From positions 1 to 13,340 of the forward strand of contig CANFGA010000033.1 of the NCBI GenBank assembly GCA_947446335.1: 13,340 nt of DNA. Reading direction: 5' to 3'. This stretch comes from Oxalobacteraceae bacterium (lineage in GTDB: Bacteria; Pseudomonadota; Gammaproteobacteria; Burkholderiales; Burkholderiaceae_D). The notes under the pieces were generated by a model. It was not told the DNA's origin. It was given only the letters and a program-made list of their open reading frames with translations, and searched no databases. Numbering within the stretch: the first letter of the stretch is position 1; the number at the start of each line of letters is the position of its first letter. Made by a program: the position numbers and the translations under genes. Shown here piece by piece: positions 12,934-13,340 of this stretch.

Positions 12934-13340
12934 ATGCTGACCGATGTAAGAATTTGGCTCTATGACCTCGCAAAATGCGGATATTTTCCGTTTCGGGGTA
13001 ACCGCTCCCCTACCTTCGGCGGAATTTCGCAAACTTTTGATGCACTAACGGCATGGACGAGTGGCAAGATGCTCGGAGAGACATCTACATTTACTCCAAT
13101 GGACGGCGATGAAAGCGGAGGTGTTTACTTTCTTGATATCCACAAGGGACAGAACGGCGATTTTCTTGTAGGATTGTGGAATCGTTTACCGGGCAATAAA
13201 AATAATATTTCCTCAGTAGGTGTAGGGGACGTTGTTGGCTCTGCGTCTGCTGCGATCACGGAGATCGACCGAAACCGGATCCCGGGCTTCGCAACCTACT
13301 TTTGGGTGATGCCCAGCGAGCAGCGCGTCGCATGCGTACG
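12934..13340 (+). CDS. unrecognised protein, N-terminal 135 residues (runs off right edge)
   Basis: I do not recognise this protein. The frame is open from ATG 12934 to the window end, with AGGA six bases upstream of the start and a promoter-like TATAAT before that, so it is very likely a real gene. The visible part begins MLTDVRIWLYDLAKCGYFPF and includes TPMDGDESGGVYFLDIHKGQ, FLVGLWNRLPGNKNN and IPGFATYFWVMPSEQRVACV. It has no signal peptide or membrane segment; alternating aromatic/hydrophobic and glycine-rich stretches suggest a soluble alpha/beta or beta-rich fold. Codons such as AGA, TTA, CTA, GTA and GGA are common and the base composition is clearly more AT-rich than the genes before it, which suggests horizontal acquisition. 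Because the C-terminal part is missing, no function is offered; a mobile-element or defence cargo gene is one possibility by context only. Confidence 0.75.
   Translation, partial: MLTDVRIWLYDLAKCGYFPFRGNRSPTFGGISQTFDALTAWTSGKMLGETSTFTPMDGDESGGVYFLDIHKGQNGDFLVGLWNRLPGNKNNISSVGVGDVVGSASAAITEIDRNRIPGFATYFWVMPSEQRVACV

Noticed and set aside
12802..13032. 76-codon minus-strand ORF across the repeat and start of the right-end gene
   Set aside because: It opposes a better-supported plus-strand gene with promoter and ribosome site; the repeated GVTF pattern is just the tandem repeat translated.
1..13340. CRISPR array, tRNA, rRNA, insertion sequence or riboswitch
   Set aside because: No regularly spaced repeats, cloverleaf, rRNA signature, transposase or known aptamer pattern was seen on either strand.

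Overview
The window looks like chromosome of a GC-rich betaproteobacterium in the Burkholderiales, most likely Oxalobacteraceae-like. This placement is inferred from gene order and protein style: leuC–entericidin–leuD–leuB order, a fused MaoC/phosphate acetyltransferase, and CheZ next to CheA. No database search was possible. Everything from 1 to about 9480 is on the minus strand; everything from about 9880 onward is on the plus strand.

Minus strand, in order of transcription from high to low coordinate: cheZ–cheA (9481–6807), overlapping by one base; a 320-bp gap with a GC-rich 14-bp tandem repeat; an acyl/acetyl-phosphate operon of a FabI-type enoyl reductase, a fused MaoC hydratase/phosphate acetyltransferase and acetate kinase (6486–3055); then the leucine operon leuC, an entericidin-like lipoprotein, leuD, and the first 213 codons of leuB, which runs off the left edge (2960–1). 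Together leuC, leuD and leuB catalyse isomerisation and oxidation of isopropylmalate. The fabI/pta/ackA set links acyl-CoA or PHB-type intermediates to acetyl phosphate, acetate and ATP.

Plus strand: a universal stress protein (9883) behind a strong sigma70-like promoter with an FNR-type site just downstream of its -10; a NarL/FixJ response regulator (10465) with a predicted promoter so close to its ATG that the message would be almost leaderless; and an FNR/CRP-family regulator (11422) that keeps the FNR recognition helix but lacks the N-terminal iron-sulfur cysteines. These read as a stress or redox-responsive regulatory block. A good terminator closes the FNR-like gene at about 12290–12326.

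Right end (12330–13340): about 450 bp with no convincing gene, then an AT-rich stretch with a 12-bp tandem repeat and a perfect TATAAT, then an unrecognised gene from 12934 that leaves the window. Its codon usage (AGA, TTA, GTA, ATT) differs from its neighbours and suggests the edge of an accessory region.

The most interesting signals are a FliM/CheZ-type acidic 'DDFDALFD' motif that occurs twice in the CheZ N-terminus and once in the CheA linker where P2 would normally lie, the FNR-site/Cys-less regulator pairing, and the probable accessory boundary at the right end. I found no clear undescribed system in the window; the unrecognised gene at the right edge is the only candidate entry point to one.
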